A stretch of DNA of 32,551 bases from Desulfovibrio sp. (GCF_019424165.1 NZ_JAHZAA010000028.1:1-32551); one strand, 5' to 3'. Shown: positions 23,290-31,696, counted from the first letter of the stretch. Notes: generated by a model from the sequence alone, not told the origin. A program made the numbers and translations.

Positions 23290-24091
23290 CGACAGGGATA
23301 TCGTAAAGAGCACTGAGCTTCTCCTCTGTAAAAACCGCGTCCACCGGGCCGTCAAAAACCAGTTTGCCAGCCTTGAGGCCCAGCAGGCGCGTCGCATACA
23401 CGGCAGCCAGGTTACAGTCATGCACAGCCATAAGCACACAAGCCCCGGCAGCACGGCGACGCTCCAGCAAGTCGAAAAGCCCCACCATACGGGCCATATC
23501 CAGCCCGGCGGCAAGCTCGTCAAGCAGCAGAAGCGGGCTTTCCTGCGCCAACGCCCTTGCCAGCAGCACCCGTTGCAGTTCGCCGCCCGAAAGCTCCGCC
23601 AGACGGCGGGGAGCCAGTGACTCCGCTTCGCAAGCTGCCAGCGCGGCATCCACGGCCTGGTGGTCGCGGCGTCCATAACTGCCCAGCCACGAAAGGTGCG
23701 GATAGCGGCCAAGCAGCACCATCTGCCGCGCGGTCAGCTCCTGCGGGAACCGGCCTCCCTGCGGAACCACGGCGGCCAGACGTGCGCGCTGACGCGGTTT
23801 CAGGGCCGCAAGCGGCCTGCCCTGCAAAAAAATATTTCCTGCACCGACACGCAACACTCCGGAAAGACAGCGTAACAGCGTTGTCTTTCCGCTGCCGTTG
23901 GGTCCCAGCAGGGCCACACATTCGCCCCGTCGCGCCGTAAAGCTGATATCCTGCAAGACCGGGCGCTCCCGGTAACCGGCATACAGGGCGCGCGCCTCAA
24001 GCATGGGCGGGCAATCGGCATGCGCAGCCAGGGACACCTCACGGCCCTGAGCATGGAGCATGCCCGGCGGCACAGGTAGAGGGCGCGTCAT
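23132..24091 (-). CDS. ABC transporter ATPase of the corrinoid importer (BtuD/FecE-like)
   Basis: A 319-residue ATPase. It shows Walker A GPNGSGKTT (63-71), Q-loop VVPQGGRFP, signature LSGGELQR (167-174), Walker B LLLLDE (187-192), and switch histidine H224 in AVHD. Walker B is followed by LAAGLD instead of the usual PTAGLD. The first 30 residues and the last 45 or so are extensions of low complexity. The C-terminal tail, rich in Ala, Gly and Cys, is encoded in the DNA that also encodes the signal peptide of the binding protein. The ATG overlaps the permease stop by four bases. It is the second gene of the operon and powers uptake through the adjacent permease. Confidence 0.92.
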   Translation of the reverse strand: MTRPLPVPPGMLHAQGREVSLAAHADCPPMLEARALYAGYRERPVLQDISFTARRGECVALLGPNGSGKTTLLRCLSGVLRVGAGNIFLQGRPLAALKPRQRARLAAVVPQGGRFPQELTARQMVLLGRYPHLSWLGSYGRRDHQAVDAALAACEAESLAPRRLAELSGGELQRVLLARALAQESPLLLLDELAAGLDMARMVGLFDLLERRRAAGACVLMAVHDCNLAAVYATRLLGLKAGKLVFDGPVDAVFTEEKLSALYDIPVDVLPHPRWGLPQALLARACGPHSGLADSCDGAAASCAAEPGGASGPGSGFCR

Positions 24092-25182
24092 GTGCGCCTC
24101 CGCACCAGCAGGGCAAAAAACGGTCCGCCCAAAAGGGCCGTTACCACGCCCACAGGCAGTTCCTGCCCGCCGTCAAGCACGCAGCGGGCCAGCACATCGG
24201 CCCAGACCAGCAGCACGCCGCCGCCGAAGAATGCCCCGGCCAGCAAAGGGCCATGCCCGCAGCCCAGAACAAGGCGCAACACATGCGGCACAACCAGGCC
24301 CACAAAACCTATGACCCCGGCCACGGCCACACAGCCCGCCGTCATACAGCTTGCCCCGGCCAGCAGCCACAGACGCGCCCGGCCCACATGCAGGCCCAAT
24401 TGGGCGGCCTGTTCATCCCCCAGCGCCAGCACGTCCAGCGCCCGCCAACCCATACCCACGGCCAACAGACCTGGTACAAGGGTCAGCAGCAGCAATGGCA
24501 GGCTGTCCCACCCGCGCCCTTGAAAAGACCCCATAATCCAGAACACGATGCTCGTGACGGATTCTTCGTTGAGCGCCTTGATCAGGGCCACCAGCGCCCC
24601 CAGAAACGCCGCCACCGCAATGCCCGCCAGAATGACGCTCTCGCGCCTGAAGCCGCCGTCGCCCCGGCCGAGCCACAAAGCCCCGGCAAGGGCCAGCAAG
24701 GCTCCGGCAAGGGCTGCCGGAGGCACAAGGGCCGCCGGGCCGGGCAGGGGCAGTTGCAGAACTGTCAGAGGGCCGCTCAAAGCAGCGGCCAGAACACCGC
24801 CCAGGGCGATGGCCACACTGGCCCCGCAAGCCGCCCCGGCAGAAATGCCCAGGGTAAAGGGGTCAGCCAGCGGATTGCGCAACACGCCCTGCAAGGCCAC
24901 GCCCGCCACAGCCAACGCGCCACCGCACAAGGCCGCAAGGCATACGCGGGCAAGGCGTATCTGCCCCACAACCAGCATGAGGGAGGCGTCCTGCGGTTCC
25001 TGTGCCAGCCCCAACTGTGCCGCCAGAGCATGAAAAACCTGCTCCGCAGACAGCGGGACAGGGCCGGGCAGACAGGCCAGCGGCAGCGAAACAAGCCACA
25101 GCACTGTCAGAACAGCAAATGCGGGCCACAGCCTTGGGAAAGCAGTGCCGGAATGTGAGGATAAATATGGTGTCGCGGTCAT
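24088..25182 (-). CDS. ABC transporter permease of the corrinoid importer (BtuC/FecCD family)
   Basis: A 364-residue FecCD-type permease with about ten membrane helices. Family landmarks are the helix 3 segment ALAVAGVALQGVLRNPLADP, GISAGAACGAS, WIMGSFQGRGW, and the ATPase-contacting loop near ALGDEQAAQLGLHVGRAR, followed by GVIGFVGLVVPHVLRL. The frame is open much further upstream, through the riboswitch, but the ATG at 25182 is the real start: AAAGGG lies at good spacing, the protein begins like its family, and the upstream DNA is a structured RNA. It is the first gene of the B12 operon, under direct control of the riboswitch and terminator at 25221-25516. Confidence 0.93.
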   Translation of the reverse strand: MTATPYLSSHSGTAFPRLWPAFAVLTVLWLVSLPLACLPGPVPLSAEQVFHALAAQLGLAQEPQDASLMLVVGQIRLARVCLAALCGGALAVAGVALQGVLRNPLADPFTLGISAGAACGASVAIALGGVLAAALSGPLTVLQLPLPGPAALVPPAALAGALLALAGALWLGRGDGGFRRESVILAGIAVAAFLGALVALIKALNEESVTSIVFWIMGSFQGRGWDSLPLLLLTLVPGLLAVGMGWRALDVLALGDEQAAQLGLHVGRARLWLLAGASCMTAGCVAVAGVIGFVGLVVPHVLRLVLGCGHGPLLAGAFFGGGVLLVWADVLARCVLDGGQELPVGVVTALLGGPFFALLVRRRT

Positions 25183-25220
25183 GCCCGCCCTTTGCGCACC
25201 CGGCAGGCCGCCGGGTGTAT

Positions 25221-25273
25221 AAAAAAGGCCCCTCCCGCGCAGTACGCCGCTTGGCGTATTGGCGGAAGAGGCC
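25221..25273 (-). terminator. Terminator-type expression platform of the cobalamin riboswitch
   Basis: On the minus strand GGCCTCTTCCGC and GCGGGAGGGGCC form a 12-pair stem with two G-U pairs. The inner hairpin TACGCC/GGCGTA sits in the loop, and six T residues follow. It lies between the riboswitch and the permease ATG, the expected place for cobalamin-induced premature termination. Confidence 0.8.
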
Positions 25274-25365
25274 CGTATTTCCTCAATCCTGCCGGCAAAA
25301 ACCCGTTGCCGTAGCGGCCCTGGCCGCAACAGCGGCTCTGCGCGTCGTGCGCGGGCCGCAGGGCA

Positions 25366-25516
25366 AGGCAGGTCTTCCGGCTTGGTTCCCCCGCCCCGGC
25401 CTTCCCGTTTCCAGTGGCGCTGCATGGTGCGAGGTTCATGAACCTTACGGCGGCGGGTCCGCTCCCGCATTGCACGGGATTCCCTTTTCAAGCCGGTGTT
25501 CCGGCTACCATTGCCG
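25366..25516 (-). ncRNA. Cobalamin riboswitch
   Basis: Read on the minus strand, the region shows the B12-element landmarks in order: a CCGGAACACCGGCTTGAAAA stem-loop, GGGAATCCCGTGCAATGCGG, the conserved GCGCCACTGG box with GGGAAGGC, and the closing AAGCCGGAAGACCTGCC. The element senses adenosylcobalamin or another corrinoid and turns down the genes after it. Its position directly upstream of the permease, ATPase, binding-protein and cbiL genes supports corrinoid uptake as their role. Exact 5' and 3' limits are approximate. Confidence 0.93.
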
Positions 25517-25795
25517 CGCATACTTTAGGCGGGGGCAGACGGGCTGTCAATGTCGAACGCGGCCCAGCAAGGCGGGCAGCGCATGCACGCCAAGGCTGCC
25601 GCCTGCGATCCGGCTCGACTCGACTCAACACGGCTTGACGCTGAAGACGCGGGGCTTCAGCTTCAGGCTCGCGCGTAAACGGGCGAACGTCGAGACAGCG
25701 GGCAGAAAAAATGTTTTGCCAGTTAGCTGTGTGGAAGAGCCTCAGGCATAAACCAGAAGCTCGTGCAAAACTGGCTGAAAGGGATCAGCCCCGCC

Positions 25796-26554
25796 CTATC
25801 CGTTCTGAATCCAGATAACACTGGCCTGACGTCCTGAGGCCTTCGCGCGGCGATAGGAGAAAAACTGTTTGTTATTGCTGGCCGTGCAGATATCCAGGCC
25901 AAAAATGTTGCGCGCGGGCAAACCGGCCAGCATAAGCTGATGCCGGGTCAGGCTCCAGAGGTCCATGGTGCGGCTGTTTTCGTCAAACCACGGGCGGAAT
26001 TCCGCGCCCCACTCCCTGTCAAAATTGACAAACTCCGCCATGCCGGGACCGAGGCTCGGCCCGCGCACGGCAAGAACATCCTGCGGCTTGAGATCATAGC
26101 GCTCGCAAAAACGCACAAGCCCGGTGAGGGGAAAATCGCAGCGGTTGCCGCGCCAGCCCGCATGCATGGCCGCTACATACCGGCCGCTTTTATGCGCCAG
26201 AAGAATGGGCTGGCAGTCTGCCGTTTTGATAAACAGGCCCATGCCGGGCTGCGCAGTAGCCATACCATCGCCCTCTTCGGCGGGCGCGGCATCACAAGCC
26301 ACAGGCTGCGGCTCAAAAACCATCACATCGCCATGCACCTGAAACAGTTCGGCCCATTGGCTCAAACCCTGTGTTGCCAGGGATGCCAGCAAATCCCGGC
26401 GGTTGGCCGCCACTTGGGTGGCATCATCACCAACACTGAACGAAATATTGCCGCCGCCGTATTCGCCCTGACAAAAGCCGCCGGGACGGGTCTGAAACAC
26501 ACAGCGTACGGAACTCAGGCCCGGAAACATAAAAGGAATATAGCTTATAGACAC
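25796..26554 (-). CDS. YfiH/LACC1 family protein (polyphenol oxidase or purine nucleoside phosphorylase type)
   Basis: A 252-residue soluble protein of the YfiH (PgeF, laccase domain) family. The metal-binding motifs are FQVHG (H74), KTADCQP (C114) and HAGWRG (H131), the three zinc ligands of the family. Characterised relatives act on purine nucleosides, and E. coli YfiH edits wrong amino acids in peptidoglycan precursors. The older laccase label is doubtful. The start is a GTG at 26554 overlapping the end of the cyclo-ligase gene by ten bases, indicating co-translation. An acidic insertion (about 86-98) lies before the zinc motifs. Which reaction this member performs cannot be told from sequence. 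Confidence 0.9.
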   Translation of the reverse strand: MSISYIPFMFPGLSSVRCVFQTRPGGFCQGEYGGGNISFSVGDDATQVAANRRDLLASLATQGLSQWAELFQVHGDVMVFEPQPVACDAAPAEEGDGMATAQPGMGLFIKTADCQPILLAHKSGRYVAAMHAGWRGNRCDFPLTGLVRFCERYDLKPQDVLAVRGPSLGPGMAEFVNFDREWGAEFRPWFDENSRTMDLWSLTRHQLMLAGLPARNIFGLDICTASNNKQFFSYRRAKASGRQASVIWIQNG

Positions 26555-27345
26555 AGCAAACGCTCTTCAGTGCATACATGGTGAACCCTCTGGTCCCACG
26601 GGTCCAGAGGAAGGGCAGAAACAAGCTGAAAGTCAAAACACAGCCCCGTGCGTGGGCAATCAAGACCGGCCTGCAGAAAGCGGTCATAATACCCGCCACC
26701 ATACCCAAGACGGCCGCCGGAAACATCAAAAGCCAGACCGGGAATGACCATCAGGTCCGGCAAAAACGACGGCCTGCCCATCGCCGCGCGCCCTGCGGCC
26801 GCCCGGCCTGCAACGGCATCTTTCCGAGCCGCCCGGCCGGAAATGTCTTCAGGCCCCACCCCCGGCAGTGCCGCATCCGGCTCCAGCAAGCCAAACGGGC
26901 CTGGCCGCAACTGATCCCGCCCGGTACAGGCCACAAAGTCCATAATGCCCCTGGCGCCCCGGCGTACGCGGGGTAACCACACCAGACGCCCGGTGCTCCA
27001 GGCGTGCTCCAGCAACAGGCTGGTCCCCAGTTCATCCTTGATGCCAACATAAAGAGCCACAGACCCCGCCTGCTTCCAGCACGGGGAATCAAGCAGCCGT
27101 TCCTGTGCGGCCCGGGCGCGCCTTGCGGCAAGCTCCACAGGCTGCTCACGCCGCAAGCGGCCCAGATGCTCACGCAAACGCTGTTTGCTGGCAGCCGGGT
27201 CTTCCCCCTGCTCCATGCCGGACGATGCGGATGAGGCAAACTGCCCAGGGCATGCTCCGGAAAAGCGGGCATCCTGATCCGGCGGGGTGGACTGCGGCCG
27301 TGCGCAGCCTCCGCAAGGGCCGTGATCCGTGTTTTTTTCACTCAT
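26545..27345 (-). CDS. 5-formyltetrahydrofolate cyclo-ligase
   Basis: This enzyme converts 5-formyltetrahydrofolate to 5,10-methenyltetrahydrofolate with ATP, rescuing a dead-end folate. The 266-residue protein has KQRLREHLGRLRRE at the start of the core, ALYVGIKDELGT, PGLAFD and the nucleotide/folate loop GRLGYGGGYYDRFL (212-224). About 50 residues of Gly/Ser/Pro-rich, cysteine-containing sequence precede the core, and an Arg/Ala/Gly-rich insertion (about 168-191) sits in the middle; both are unusual for a family of about 190 residues. The ATG at 27345 has AAAGG six bases upstream. An internal ATG at residue 44 could give a shorter form. The gene is divergent from the phosphoesterase gene. 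Confidence 0.9.
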   Translation of the reverse strand: MSEKNTDHGPCGGCARPQSTPPDQDARFSGACPGQFASSASSGMEQGEDPAASKQRLREHLGRLRREQPVELAARRARAAQERLLDSPCWKQAGSVALYVGIKDELGTSLLLEHAWSTGRLVWLPRVRRGARGIMDFVACTGRDQLRPGPFGLLEPDAALPGVGPEDISGRAARKDAVAGRAAAGRAAMGRPSFLPDLMVIPGLAFDVSGGRLGYGGGYYDRFLQAGLDCPRTGLCFDFQLVSALPLDPWDQRVHHVCTEERLLCL

Positions 27346-27378
27346 GCCGGGCCTTTCCTTATATGATGAAGTGTGGCA

Positions 27379-27399
27379 ACATTGCAGCAGTGCCAATGT
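27379..27399. promoter_or_regulatory. Inverted repeat in the divergent cyclo-ligase/phosphoesterase region
   Basis: ACATTG and CAATGT are perfect six-base arms nine bases apart, with TGGCA/TGCCA overlapping them as a second dyad. It sits in the 72 bases between two divergent starts, where an operator shared by both genes would be expected. The regulator is unknown. Confidence 0.35.
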
Positions 27400-27417
27400 A
27401 ACAAAGGATGCACCGCC

Positions 27418-28107
27418 ATGCCAAGCTCTGACGCTCAGGATTACCTCTGGATCGCCGTGGGCGACATTCATGATGAAACCGAACGCTTTGCCAAAATTCC
27501 CGAACTGGCGCAGGCCGACGGCATTATCGTCACCGGTGATCTGACCATCACAGGCGGCGTCAAGCAGGCCGAAATGGTCATGGATGCCCTGCGCAGCCAT
27601 AATCCAATGATCCTCGCGCAGATAGGAAATATGGACCGCCCCGAGGTGGACCAGTGGCTCAGTGAAAAAGGCTGGAATCTCCACACGATAGTACGTGAAC
27701 TTACGCCTGATACCGCCATTTTTGGCGTTGGCGCTTCCACATTCACGCCGTTCGGCACGCCCAGTGAATTTCCCGAATCCGCCTTTGAAGCATGGCTTGA
27801 AACATGCTGGCAAAAAGCGCGCAACTACCCGCACAGCGTACTTGTGTCTCATAATCCGCCCAAAGACACCGCCTGCGACGTCATCCCCGGCGGCATCCAT
27901 GTCGGCTCTACGGCGGTGCGCGAATTTCTTGAAGAAGCCCAGCCGGATATCTGCCTGTGCGGCCATATACACGAGGCGAGAGCCGTGGACCGCGTGGGCC
28001 GTACCATCGTGGTCAATCCCGGTGCTCTGGCCCAGGGCGGCTATGTGCTTCTGCGCTATAATTCCGGCCAGTTGTCGGCAGAACTCAAGGTGCTGGAAGA
28101 AGATTAG
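27418..28107 (+). CDS. Metallophosphoesterase (calcineurin-like, Icc/YfcE-type)
   Basis: A 229-residue soluble hydrolase with a binuclear metal centre. The motifs are in order: GDIHDE (D16, H18), TGDLT (D41), IGNMD (N71), LVSHNPP, and LCGHIHEAR near the C-terminus followed by VVNPGAL. All metal ligands of the family are present. The substrate may be a phosphomonoester, a cyclic nucleotide or a phosphodiester; no motif decides this. The ATG at 27418, with AAAGGA nine to ten bases upstream, is preferred over a GTG at 27373 that would add 15 Cys/Gln-rich residues. It is followed by a strong terminator and appears monocistronic. Confidence 0.9.
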   Translation: MPSSDAQDYLWIAVGDIHDETERFAKIPELAQADGIIVTGDLTITGGVKQAEMVMDALRSHNPMILAQIGNMDRPEVDQWLSEKGWNLHTIVRELTPDTAIFGVGASTFTPFGTPSEFPESAFEAWLETCWQKARNYPHSVLVSHNPPKDTACDVIPGGIHVGSTAVREFLEEAQPDICLCGHIHEARAVDRVGRTIVVNPGALAQGGYVLLRYNSGQLSAELKVLEED

Positions 28108-28145
28108 CACAACGACAGATAGCCGCTAACAGCCAGAAATATGCG

Positions 28146-28175
28146 CGCCCGGTTTACAAAAAACCGGGCGTTTTT
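28146..28175 (+). terminator. Rho-independent terminator of the phosphoesterase gene
   Basis: A perfect ten-base stem CGCCCGGTTT/AAACCGGGCG with a five-base ACAAA loop is followed by five T residues. It lies 39 bases after the stop codon and insulates the RNase E gene downstream. Confidence 0.93.
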
Positions 28176-28447
28176 ATTGCATCCCACGCGAAAAACAAAA
28201 ATGCACACAGCCGCATAAAAAAATAGAAATACGATTAATTTTCAATATATTATGCAATGTTACAACCAAGTTCCCTCTTGTGGGGAGCTTGCATATTTTT
28301 AAAAAAAACGTACTCTCTAAAAAGCGGACCAGCATGTCTGCCGCACAAGCGCGCCAAACGGTGCTGCTGCGGTGAATTCGTTACGAATAGCAACATGCTG
28401 CTGAAATTTTTCGCGGTGGCAAACCGCCCCGCATTGAAAGGACGTTC
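28176..28447 (+). promoter_or_regulatory. AT-rich promoter region and structured leader of the RNase E/G gene
   Basis: The first 130 bases are strikingly AT-rich for this genome (ATTAATTTTCAATATATTAT and TTTTTAAAAAAAA) and probably contain the promoter, though boxes cannot be fixed. The second half can form small hairpins: ATTCG-TTA-CGAAT (28376-28388) and GCGGT-GGCAA-ACCGC (28413-28427). AAAGGA lies six bases before the ATG. In enterobacteria RNase E controls its own mRNA through leader hairpins; the same here is only a suggestion. Confidence 0.45.
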
Positions 28448-31400
28448 ATGACCAAAGACCAAGAAACCCCATTGACAGAGACCCAAAATTCAGGCGAATC
28501 AAGCCAGAAGACATCCAAGCCCAAAAGCCGCGCTTCTGCCCGCGGAAAAAGCGCCACGGCTTCCGAAGCCACGGCCAGCCAGGCGGAAAAAACTTCATCC
28601 CGACCCTCCCCCGCTTCCAAGACTTCTCCCAGCTCTTCCCCATCCGCCGATACACCCGCCCTCAAAGCAAACAAGCCCAGGGCAGGTAAAAGCACGGCCA
28701 CCAAGCCCGTTGCCGCTTCCAAAAGCACGGCAGCAAAGGCTGAGACAGCCCAGGACGCAAATGCGGAAAAAGGCGCAGCAACAGCCAAAACAACGGCAAA
28801 AACCGCTACAAAGGCCAAAAGCACAGCCAAACCCGCTGTAAAAAGCAAAACAGCCACGGGAAGTGAAGCCGAAGGTGTGGAAAAAACCGTAAAAAAAGCC
28901 GCAGCCAAGGCCGAAGAAAAAACGCCGGGGGCCGCCGGTTCTGCCGTTGCAGCTCCCAAGCGCGCGGCCTCCAGGGCCTCAACAACAAAAAGCAGGCAGG
29001 CGACCCCAAAAAGCACGGCCAAGCCCGCCGCCGGAACCGCAAAAAACGGCTCTGAAGACGCGCCTGCCGACAAGACAGCCTCTGCTGCCGCAAGTGCCAA
29101 AACCGCCGGTACAGCCAGGGGTACGGCCGGAAGCTCTGCTGCCAAAACGGCCGCCGCAAAAACGCCGAGCGCCAAAGATGCTGCCCCCAGCGCGGCGCCC
29201 CATCCCAAAAGCACTGCAAAAACCGGTGAAAATCCCTCTGGAACAGATGCTGCCAAGGCCGCTACAACTGCCGCCGCAAACACAGCGCAGCCTGCCGCTC
29301 CCAACGCCGTTGCCAAGGCCGGCACTGCCACCGCAGGCGCGCCCGAAACCGGCACAAAAGCCACCAGCGCCGCCAGAACCCGCGCGGCAACAAAGGCGCG
29401 TGCAGCCACTGCCCGCAAAAAAACGGCCGGCAAAAGCACTGACAAAAATGCTGCCGACAACATGGTCGCCCCGACGCAGCCGAAGTCGGCCACCGCAGCA
29501 ACAGGGCCTGCAGGCGCCACTGAAAAAACTTCTCCGCCTCACGCCGGTGTGGCTGCCCCGGCCATGCCGAAACCCCAGGTCTCCGGCAGCACCCGCGAAG
29601 GCAATGGCCCCACGCCCCCTGCCCCGGCAACACCCGTGGCAGAACGCGCGGCAGCCCCCACGGCAAAGCAGCACGGCCCCGCAGCGCAGGCCGAAAAAGC
29701 AAAATCCGCCCCTTCCACCGTTCATCCGGCGGCCGCTCACAGTACAGTAAAAACGGAAACAACGGTGCTGGCCCTGGCCGCCACAGAAAGGCTGGCCCTG
29801 ACGGGGCGGGACTCTCTTGCCATTGAAAGCACCGAGCTTCTGGCACTCACGGTCACAACCAGCGAGGCCGCCTCTCAAGGAGAAAACGGCGTTGGAGCCG
29901 ATGCCTCCGAAGCTGCCGGTGATGCGCCGCGCCGCAAGAACAGGCGCGGACGGCGCGGAGGACGCGGACGGAACCGCAAAAAAGAGCTGAACGGTGAAAA
30001 TGGCGAGGCTCTGACTGCCGGAACCCCTGCCGCCGACAGCGCGCAGAGTGAAGACCTTTTGCAGAACGAAGCCGAAGACCTTGCCGCTGATAGCGCGCAA
30101 GCCGTCCCCGCCAACGACAATGCCCCCGGTGAAGCCACCGGCAAGGAAAGCTCCAGTGCTAAGGAAAGCTCCAGCGCTGCCGAGGCGGCAAACGGCAAAA
30201 AAGCCGCTCCCGCAGAAACCGGCAAGCACAAAAGCAAGTCCGAATCGGCACACGCACGGCGACGCATGTTCATCAGTGTTCTGCCCGGCGAGCAGGTGGA
30301 AGTGGCGCTGACCGAAGACGGCCAATTGCTGGAATACTACCTGGACATGCTGCACCAGCGCAAAATCAAGGGCAATATTTACAAAGGTGTCATCCACAAC
30401 ATCGACACCAATCTTCAGGCAGCCTTTGTAAGCTATGGCGCCGGAAAAAATGGCTTTTTGCAGATCGACGAAATCCATCCGGAATACTGGCTGACGCATC
30501 ATGAACCAGCCAAGGGCAAAAAGTTTCCCCCTATCCAGAAGGTGCTCAAGGCCGGGCAGGAAGTGCTTGTCCAGGTTGTCAAAGAACCCACAGGCAGCAA
30601 GGGCGCTTTTTTGACCACATGGCTTTCGCTGGCCGGGCGTTTTCTTGTGCTCACTCCCGGGCAGGAACAGATCGGCGTGTCGCGCAAGGTAGATGACGAA
30701 GAAGAACGCAGCCGCCTGCGCGAAATGATGAATGGTATCGATCCCGGCCAGGGACTGGGCGTTATTGTGCGCACGGTCAGCGCGGGAACCACCAAAACTA
30801 CGCTTAAAAATGACCTGCAGTACCTCAAGAGAGTCTGGCGCGACATTCGCAAAAAGGCCACGGAGGTTACGTCACCGTCTCTTATCTATCAGGAGCCGGG
30901 CCTGTCGGAACGCGCCGTGCGCGATTACCTGACGGATGACGTGGGCGAAATATGGGTTGATAACGAAGACGTGGCGCAGAGCATTCGTGAAACCGTCAAC
31001 CTGCTCTTTCCGCGCAAGAGCGACCTGGTGCGCCTGCACAGCGATGTGCGGACATCCATGTGGGAGCGCTTCAGCCTGCGCCGCCAACTGGACCAGATAT
31101 ACACCCGCGAGGTGCTGTTGCCCTCGGGCGGCAGGCTGGTTTTCGACCAGACAGAAGCTCTCATGGCCGTTGACATCAACTCCGGCAAGATCTCGGGCAA
31201 GGGCAATTTTGAGGCAATGGCGCACAAAACCAACATGGAAGCTGCCGAAACCATCGCCCGCCACCTCAAGCTGCGCGATATCGGCGGACAGGTTGTCATT
31301 GACTTCATTGAAATGCGCGACAAAAAGCATATCATTGAAGTGGAAAAAACCCTGCGCTCCGCCATGAAAAACGACCGCGCGCGACACGATGTGGGCCGCA

Positions 31401-31696
31401 TGAGTTCTTTCGGCCTCCTGGAGCTGGTGCGCCAGCGCACCGGGTCCTCGGCCCTGGCTATCACTATGGAACCATGCCCTGCCTGCGGCGGCACCGGGCA
31501 GCGCCGCAACCTTGAATGGCAGGCCCTGCAGGCCCTGCGCGAACTGCGCCGCATGCTGCGCGCCGATAGCAAGGAAAAGTGCGTTTACGGCACATCTGCC
31601 GAACTGGCTCTGTATCTGCTCAACCACAAGCGCGACAGCCTGCGTGAAATGGAGCAGGACTACGGCAAATGTCTGGAAATATCCGTTCGTCCGTAA
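28448..31696 (+). CDS. rne: Ribonuclease E/G with giant Ala/Lys-rich N-terminal extension
   Basis: A 1082-residue endoribonuclease for mRNA turnover and rRNA/tRNA processing. Residues 1-606 are disordered and rich in Ala, Lys, Thr and Ser, resembling histone H1 tails, with an Arg/Gly-rich basic patch at 495-514 (RRKNRRGRRGGRGRNRKKEL). The catalytic core runs from about 600: an S1 domain starting RRMFISVLPGEQ and containing KGVIHNIDTNLQAAFV, then catalytic D909 (AVDINSG) and D952 (DFIEMRD), and the zinc-link CPACGGTG (C1010, C1013). The protein ends soon after the core, so it lacks the C-terminal scaffold of E. coli RNase E; the long N-terminal part may take over RNA or partner binding. An internal ATG at 30266 would give only the core but lacks a ribosome-binding site. 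Its 3' end overlaps queH. Confidence 0.93.
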   Translation: MTKDQETPLTETQNSGESSQKTSKPKSRASARGKSATASEATASQAEKTSSRPSPASKTSPSSSPSADTPALKANKPRAGKSTATKPVAASKSTAAKAETAQDANAEKGAATAKTTAKTATKAKSTAKPAVKSKTATGSEAEGVEKTVKKAAAKAEEKTPGAAGSAVAAPKRAASRASTTKSRQATPKSTAKPAAGTAKNGSEDAPADKTASAAASAKTAGTARGTAGSSAAKTAAAKTPSAKDAAPSAAPHPKSTAKTGENPSGTDAAKAATTAAANTAQPAAPNAVAKAGTATAGAPETGTKATSAARTRAATKARAATARKKTAGKSTDKNAADNMVAPTQPKSATAATGPAGATEKTSPPHAGVAAPAMPKPQVSGSTREGNGPTPPAPATPVAERAAAPTAKQHGPAAQAEKAKSAPSTVHPAAAHSTVKTETTVLALAATERLALTGRDSLAIESTELLALTVTTSEAASQGENGVGADASEAAGDAPRRKNRRGRRGGRGRNRKKELNGENGEALTAGTPAADSAQSEDLLQNEAEDLAADSAQAVPANDNAPGEATGKESSSAKESSSAAEAANGKKAAPAETGKHKSKSESAHARRRMFISVLPGEQVEVALTEDGQLLEYYLDMLHQRKIKGNIYKGVIHNIDTNLQAAFVSYGAGKNGFLQIDEIHPEYWLTHHEPAKGKKFPPIQKVLKAGQEVLVQVVKEPTGSKGAFLTTWLSLAGRFLVLTPGQEQIGVSRKVDDEEERSRLREMMNGIDPGQGLGVIVRTVSAGTTKTTLKNDLQYLKRVWRDIRKKATEVTSPSLIYQEPGLSERAVRDYLTDDVGEIWVDNEDVAQSIRETVNLLFPRKSDLVRLHSDVRTSMWERFSLRRQLDQIYTREVLLPSGGRLVFDQTEALMAVDINSGKISGKGNFEAMAHKTNMEAAETIARHLKLRDIGGQVVIDFIEMRDKKHIIEVEKTLRSAMKNDRARHDVGRMSSFGLLELVRQRTGSSALAITMEPCPACGGTGQRRNLEWQALQALRELRRMLRADSKEKCVYGTSAELALYLLNHKRDSLREMEQDYGKCLEISVRP

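Larger units (their letters stand above)
25183..25795. other. B12 operon leader and upstream intergenic region
   Basis: This 613-base gene-free stretch lies between the permease start and the YfiH-family gene. From 25221 to 25516 it is the cobalamin leader RNA described separately. Beyond the riboswitch, to 25795, I find no convincing gene. A CTGAAG/CTTCAG stem at about 25640 has no U-run. The promoter of the leader should lie just upstream of 25530 on the minus strand but was not resolved. Confidence 0.5.

Noticed and set aside
25183..25521. N-terminal extension of the permease through the leader
   Set aside because: The frame is open, but this DNA encodes the cobalamin riboswitch and terminator; the extension is Arg-rich and unlike any FecCD protein.
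27346..27417. 6S RNA next to the cyclo-ligase gene, as in E. coli
   Set aside because: The gap is only 72 bases, too short for 6S RNA, and shows no long bulged hairpin.
28381..30502. Long minus-strand open frames (379 and 507 codons) opposite the RNase E gene
   Set aside because: They are the antisense of the Ala/Lys-rich repeat region. GC-rich low-complexity DNA gives open frames on the other strand; composition is skewed and there are no domains or ribosome-binding sites.
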